From assembly GCA_000708835.1 (NCBI GenBank), contig DF237814.1:1-27404 (forward strand): a DNA stretch of 27,404 nucleotides, given 5' to 3'. Of the stretch, positions 23,163 through 27,404 are shown one piece after another (positions within the stretch are counted from its first letter, which is position 1; each line of letters opens with the position of its first letter). The notes beneath the pieces were generated by a model. The model saw only the letters and a list, made by a program, of their open reading frames with translations. It was not told the origin of the DNA and did no database searches. Both the position numbers and the translations under genes were made by a program. This DNA comes from Klebsormidium nitens (lineage: Eukaryota; Streptophyta; Klebsormidiophyceae; Klebsormidiales; Klebsormidiaceae).

Positions 23163-26100
23163 ATGTGGAACTCTTTCACTCCTGGAGCGGCTTTTGCTCA
23201 CCCGCAGACCCGGATCTCTAACAAGATCTACGCACCTTTTCAATCACTCCACTTCTCAAGTCGACGCTGGAAGATGGATGACGACACGGCGTCAGAAACT
23301 AGCGACTTCTCAGCGGAAGAGGAGCTGATATGGACGTGCGAAGACCTAGAAAAGGAGCTGGAGATCCTGGTGGGCCTGGATGAGCTGAAGTCTCACCTGC
23401 GGCGATGGTGCAAGGGACTGCTCCTAGATCGACAACGCCAGAAGCTAGGTCTGTCCAAAAGCGAAGACAAATCTGATGCCTCGTCTGCACTGCTAAATGC
23501 TTCCGCATGTGGGAATTCTCAAAGAACGCTTGCAAAGAAGGGACTGCTCCTAGATTGACAACGCCAGAAGCTAGGTCTGTCCAAAGCTAGTTTTGATGCC
23601 ACGACTGCATTCCTAGATGCTTTCGCCTGTGGGATTCTTAAAGAACGCTTGCAAAGCGAAGTGTCTACCAAAGTTCAAAACGGAGCTTTGTGAAACAGTT
23701 GTCCTGTTGAAGCAGCCCCAGGTAACCGTCAGGAAATGGACGCATTTGAAGGAGCTCATCTCCTCTCTGTGTTGTTTACTCCTTAGTGACAAGTCTGGTT
23801 AGGACCGTTGCTTTTGTTCAAAGGAGGTCTTCAGGGTTATAAAGTATACTATTCTATTTGAGGACAAGATTTATACTTTCACATGTGTGAAAGGAATTGT
23901 ACCTGTTGCCATAATGGTTTCCGAGATGCGCGCCTTCGACGCAGCTTTCAAAAGCTCAAGTTCTGTTTGAATGCTTCGCTCTTTGCGGGTCCTACAAAAT
24001 GGTCTGTAAGGTACGTTTGAACCTCATGTATTCGAGAAGGGTACTGAAAAGCAATCTTTCTGTCTAACGCGGGAAGCATTTTGTTTACTGTGCATGCAAG
24101 AGGGGTTGATCAACCGACATAATCAGCCACAGAATCGAGCTCTCAAAAGTGACGTAAAAATATGCGGCCTAAGCTTATCAAAAATCATACGAACGAGTTA
24201 TTTAACTATGGGTTAAAGATTACTGAGTAGCGCTCACTTCACTAATGGTTGAAGTTCTGATACTTGTTCAGGCGCGAGGGTGGAGAAGCGGATGGCTCCA
24301 AACATGGTCTTCCTTGGAAATCCTGGCACCGGGAAAACTAGTGTGGCGAGGATGCTGGCCAGAATCCTGCACAAGCTGGGGGTGCTCCGCCGGAACGTGG
24401 TGGTCGAGGTGCAGCGGACGGATCTCGTGGCGCAATACATCGGACAGACGGGGCCAAAAACTAGAGAAGCCGTAAGTCCTGGCGTAGTCACCCAACATTC
24501 AATGACTGTGTTTGTTTTCAGCAACATCTCCCCGTCGGCAATGATCCACGACTGTTTTACTTCGAAGGGTCCAAAATTTTATGTATGATCTGCCTGCATA
24601 GTTTCTTGAACGGATGGTGATCAAAGGTCCTCGAGAGGAATCATTTGCAAAAGGGTCTGGGACCTCTCTCGGGCTTGCGTGTCTTCTAGAAATGCTTATA
24701 CTGTAGACACAAACCTTTCTTAGCAATAATTTCTGCTTTTGCTCTTCGTCAGCCTGGGAGCGTCTGAGTGTGCGAATCAAGACTTGATGGTTTTGATCAA
24801 CACCTTGTACGGAAGAGTTGCACCGGTGCAAATCGTGGCTTATTTGTTGACATTTTCGAGAGCCACAATACTCCTTGAAGAATCAAAGAGATCGAAATCC
24901 TGACCTTTGTTCGCCCTCCCCGCACCCAGCCCGCACCCTAACTCACCCTGACCCCCTTTAAACACTCGCCTTATCGGCGCGAGCCAGTGACCTTGTTATT
25001 CCTCAATTGCCCACGATCCTGTTTTTCTTGTACCACTATACACGCTCATGCGATTCAACTTCGAACAAGGACCTTGAATTACAATGTCTTGATTTGTTTC
25101 GCCCTAACGGCACACTTCAAGATCGTTTCGATTGGAACGTTGCATCCTAAAACTTTAAGGACGATCTTTAAGCGGCCTGACGTCTTCAAAGTGTCTTGGC
25201 CCTGCAGCTGGAAAAAGCGCAGGGGGGAGTGCTCTTCGTGGACGAAGCTTACCGCCTTGTAGTCCCCGGCGTGACAAACGACTTTGGAACAGAAGCGCTG
25301 GAAGAGATTATGAGCCAAATGGACAGCGGCAAGCTCATGTGCATCTTCGCAGGTCAGATGCTTTTCAAAGCAGTAGGATTTCGGACGCTGCCGTCCGATC
25401 GGTTCCTGATTGATTGGATCCCTGTAGCACTGGAAAAAATAAACGACCTGGAGAGACACTCCGACTCCAAAAGGAACGTAAACGGCACTTCTTGCTAAGA
25501 GCGGCCCTCGAAAATTTTCTTGCTTCGGCTTGTATTGAGCTGGGCATTGTGGCGGACTCGGAGTTTTGTTATGACGTTAAAGCTGAACTTCTTGAGGTTT
25601 CGCATGTATCTTAAATTTCGCCTTACCGGGCCTTTGTACGTTTCCAGTGCATCGTAAAGTACCCACGACAGGAGCGCTTTCCTTCTTTGAGACAGGGTCT
25701 TGGTACATTCTACCCCGATTGCAGAAGATTTGAAACTTCGAGCTATCGTCCACTTTTGGTCCAGGTTACGAAGCGCCAATGAAGAAAGTGCTGGACTGCA
25801 ACGAAGGGTTCCGCAGGCGTTTTGGGAAGCAATTCGTCTTCAAGGACTACACACCCGCCCAAATTGCTGACATCATACTGATCAAGATGACGGGGCCGGA
25901 GACCGCCCGCTCCATACCCGGCTTCGCGCTCGCGCCTGACTGCACGCGCGCGTGCCTGGAGCGGCTGATCGACGAGCGGATTCCGGTGGCGGAGCGGCGG
26001 CAGCGGAACGGCGGCCTGGCTATGACGCTGCTGCAGGAAGCACGCGAGCGCCTGGACGAGCGCCTGGATGTGCAGTGCGCGGACCTGGCCGTGTTGCTGA

Positions 26101-26390
26101 CGTTGACACTGTCGGACTTTGAGGCCGCCGCTGACGGCATGATTCCGGTTGAGGCCGTTCCGGTGGCGGAACCAACAGCGGATCCAATGGACCTCATGTG
26201 CCAACTGAGCCGCCACATGGGCTCGGTGCTGAATCATGCGTCCCAAAGAGTCGAGATCCACAGTTCAAAAATAAATCCGGTCTCAGATTGCGAAGTTATA
26301 TCACTTGGTGACTTAGGACAGGTGTCTCTGGGCAAATACTTTTTTGATGATTATTTGAAACCCAAGCCCGGACGCGTGGTTCGCATTTGA
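23163..26390 (+). CDS. CbbX/CfxQ-type AAA+ ATPase
   Basis: Four exons, 23163-23448, 24272-24471, 25208-25352 and 25765-26390, join in frame into 418 codons plus TGA. Visible motifs are a linker typical of the family ([14 protein letters not shown]), Walker A GNPGTGKT at 111-118, [16 protein letters not shown], Walker [11 protein letters not shown] with Asp-174/Glu-175, IFAGYEAPM, and GFRRRF at 225-230 with the probable arginine finger. The C-terminal lid includes NGGLAMTLL, followed by a tail of about 70 residues without recognised motifs. Relatives include red-type Rubisco activase CbbX and plant ankyrin-AAA proteins; plant members have ankyrin repeats before this module, but none is seen here. 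ATG 23163 adds 37 acid-free, Arg/Ser/Phe-rich residues before MDDD, a likely organelle-targeting peptide; ATG 23274 would give 381 residues without it. The function as a Rubisco or other remodelling ATPase is unproven. Confidence 0.9.
23412..23656 (+). repeat. Tandem duplication of exon 1 end and its donor in the AAA+ gene
   Basis: Copy 1 (23412-23537) contains the last 37 nt of coding exon 1, its donor (gctag then gtctgt) and the start of intron 1. Copy 2 (23538-23656) repeats it 126 bp downstream with small indels, ending in the same aaagaacgcttgcaaag. In copy 2 the exon part has a C-to-T change that makes an in-frame TGA (ctagattgacaac), so it cannot serve as an extended coding exon. The duplicate donor could still compete in splicing. 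Confidence 0.9.
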
Positions 26391-27404
26391 AGTCAAAGCA
26401 GAGCTGAAGCACACCGTTAGTGGTCAGACAGGCAACAGCAGTCAAGCTCCAGTGCCGGTCCGATTGATATATCGAAGTCTTCACGAGGAGCAGTATGTGT
26501 CAGGCAGCTACATGTAGGACTGACTCTCACAACGAATCTTGCAAATATGGTAAGGTTTCTTTCCTCGGCTTCAACTACGCGGCACGCGAGCGCCAGCATG
26601 AATTGCGCTTGAAAGTGTCTTCAGTGTCTTCTACAATATGCATTGAATCGTGTATATACACTTCAGATGATGATATAATAGAAAAATGCTTAACTGTCCA
26701 TCAGCCTTGTATGCAATCGCAAGCCCGATAGCAATCGCAATCCTTTCGCATCATTGAGACTCGGCATGACTTCAGCAGTGAATAAGGAGCAGTGATCTCA
26801 GCAATTTGAGCGCTATGATATATACAAGCGAGGGACAAGCGCTGCAGACTGAGGTGAACAAAAAGAGCAAGCGCGCCGGTCGGCCCCGGGGGGTCAGCCG
26901 TGCTGACTCCGGCGGAGGCTCCGGCTCAACCGGTTGCGCTATAGAGCGGTGCTGATGAAGAGGGAGGAGGCATCAGAGACGTAAGCAAAATCAGAGCGCG
27001 ACAGACGACGCTAGCAACTTGGAGCAGGGCTGGCGTCAGGAGAACAGGGGCGGCGGAAGCGACAAAGCGAAGTCATGAAGACGTCATCGAGATAGCCTTT
27101 CAAGCGCCCAGAGCAAGGAATGTCCACGTCAGAGTTTCAGGTCACGTAGCAAACAGTGAGCGGCTCCTCGAGAAACTGGCCGGGGTGCGCTTTTTCACGT
27201 CTGACGTTCACAGCGGGTCGGGACTGAGCGGGTCTCAGCGGGTCTTCTGATCTTATTATGAAGGCTCATGTGTAGATTACATCGGAAAGATGTTGGACCG
27301 ACCCCAATGCGTCTCCGGAATGTATCCGTGATTTTATTATAGCGGATGTGTTAAAAGAATTCAACTCCGAGGTCTTTTGGAAGTGTTTCGGCGACAATTC
27401 TCCC
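26391..27404. other. 3' flank of the AAA+ gene, no further gene seen
   Basis: About 1 kb with no convincing coding frame. It holds an imperfect hairpin (ggggtcagc-cgt-gctgactcc, 26890-26909) and three copies of agcgggtc at 27212, 27227 and 27237. No canonical AATAAA was seen close to the stop codon. Confidence 0.45.

Noticed and set aside
23459-23558. Read-through of AAA+ exon 1 past 23448
   Set aside because: The extension is duplicated intron sequence ending in a stop; splicing at 23448 joins perfectly to the Walker A exon.
25743-26261. 172-codon minus-strand frame over AAA+ exon 4
   Set aside because: Antisense shadow in GC-rich coding sequence; the plus frame carries the conserved AAA+ motifs.
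26890-26909. Hairpin taken as a possible terminator
   Set aside because: Rho-independent terminators are not expected in a nuclear genome, and no T-run follows.

Overview
The window reads as nuclear DNA of a photosynthetic eukaryote, most likely a streptophyte (a charophyte-type green alga or an early land plant). The evidence is GT-AG introns of 0.3-2 kb, a plastid-targeted protein gene, plant-style telo-boxes (AAACCCTA) beside a cytosolic ribosomal protein gene, and a CbbX/CfxQ-type AAA+ gene of the kind plants carry. The exact organism is inference; a Klebsormidium-like alga would fit. No rRNA, tRNA, CRISPR array or bacterial-type operon was seen.

Layout. 1-2378 (minus): incomplete gene for a large, mostly disordered protein of unknown function, running off the left edge. 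2761-4353 (minus): a convincing terminal exon (2761-2898) and an exon-like block with a broken frame (4102-4353); they may belong to one decayed or poorly resolved gene. 5180-7843 (plus): two-exon dienelactone hydrolase with an intact Cys-Asp-His triad. 9705-10160 (minus): single-exon thylakoid-targeted protein of unknown function. 10762-14623 (plus): six-exon RPL10 (uL16) with a 10-nt first coding exon and a 13-nt microexon. The last two genes are divergent and share a 0.6-kb interval with two telo-boxes and a site II-like element. 15.8-19.8 kb (plus): exons of an unrecognised family in two diverged tandem copies, apparently decaying. 19.8-23.1 kb: no convincing genes, but GC-rich patches and TTCCG-type repeats. 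23163-26390 (plus): four-exon CbbX-like AAA+ ATPase. 26.4-27.4 kb: nothing convincing.

The most unusual theme is that introns of three unrelated genes hold imperfect second copies of a neighbouring exon edge with its splice signal: the acceptor plus start of exon 2 in the hydrolase, the acceptor plus start of exon 5 in RPL10, and the end of exon 1 plus donor in the AAA+ gene (an obvious 126-bp tandem duplication). The duplicated A/B exons at 16.5-19.8 kb may be the same process on a larger scale. A second signal is the 10-mer GCTGACGTCA, present five times where about 0.05 is expected under equal base use. The genes look like unrelated neighbours; only the RPL10/thylakoid-protein pair suggests shared regulation.
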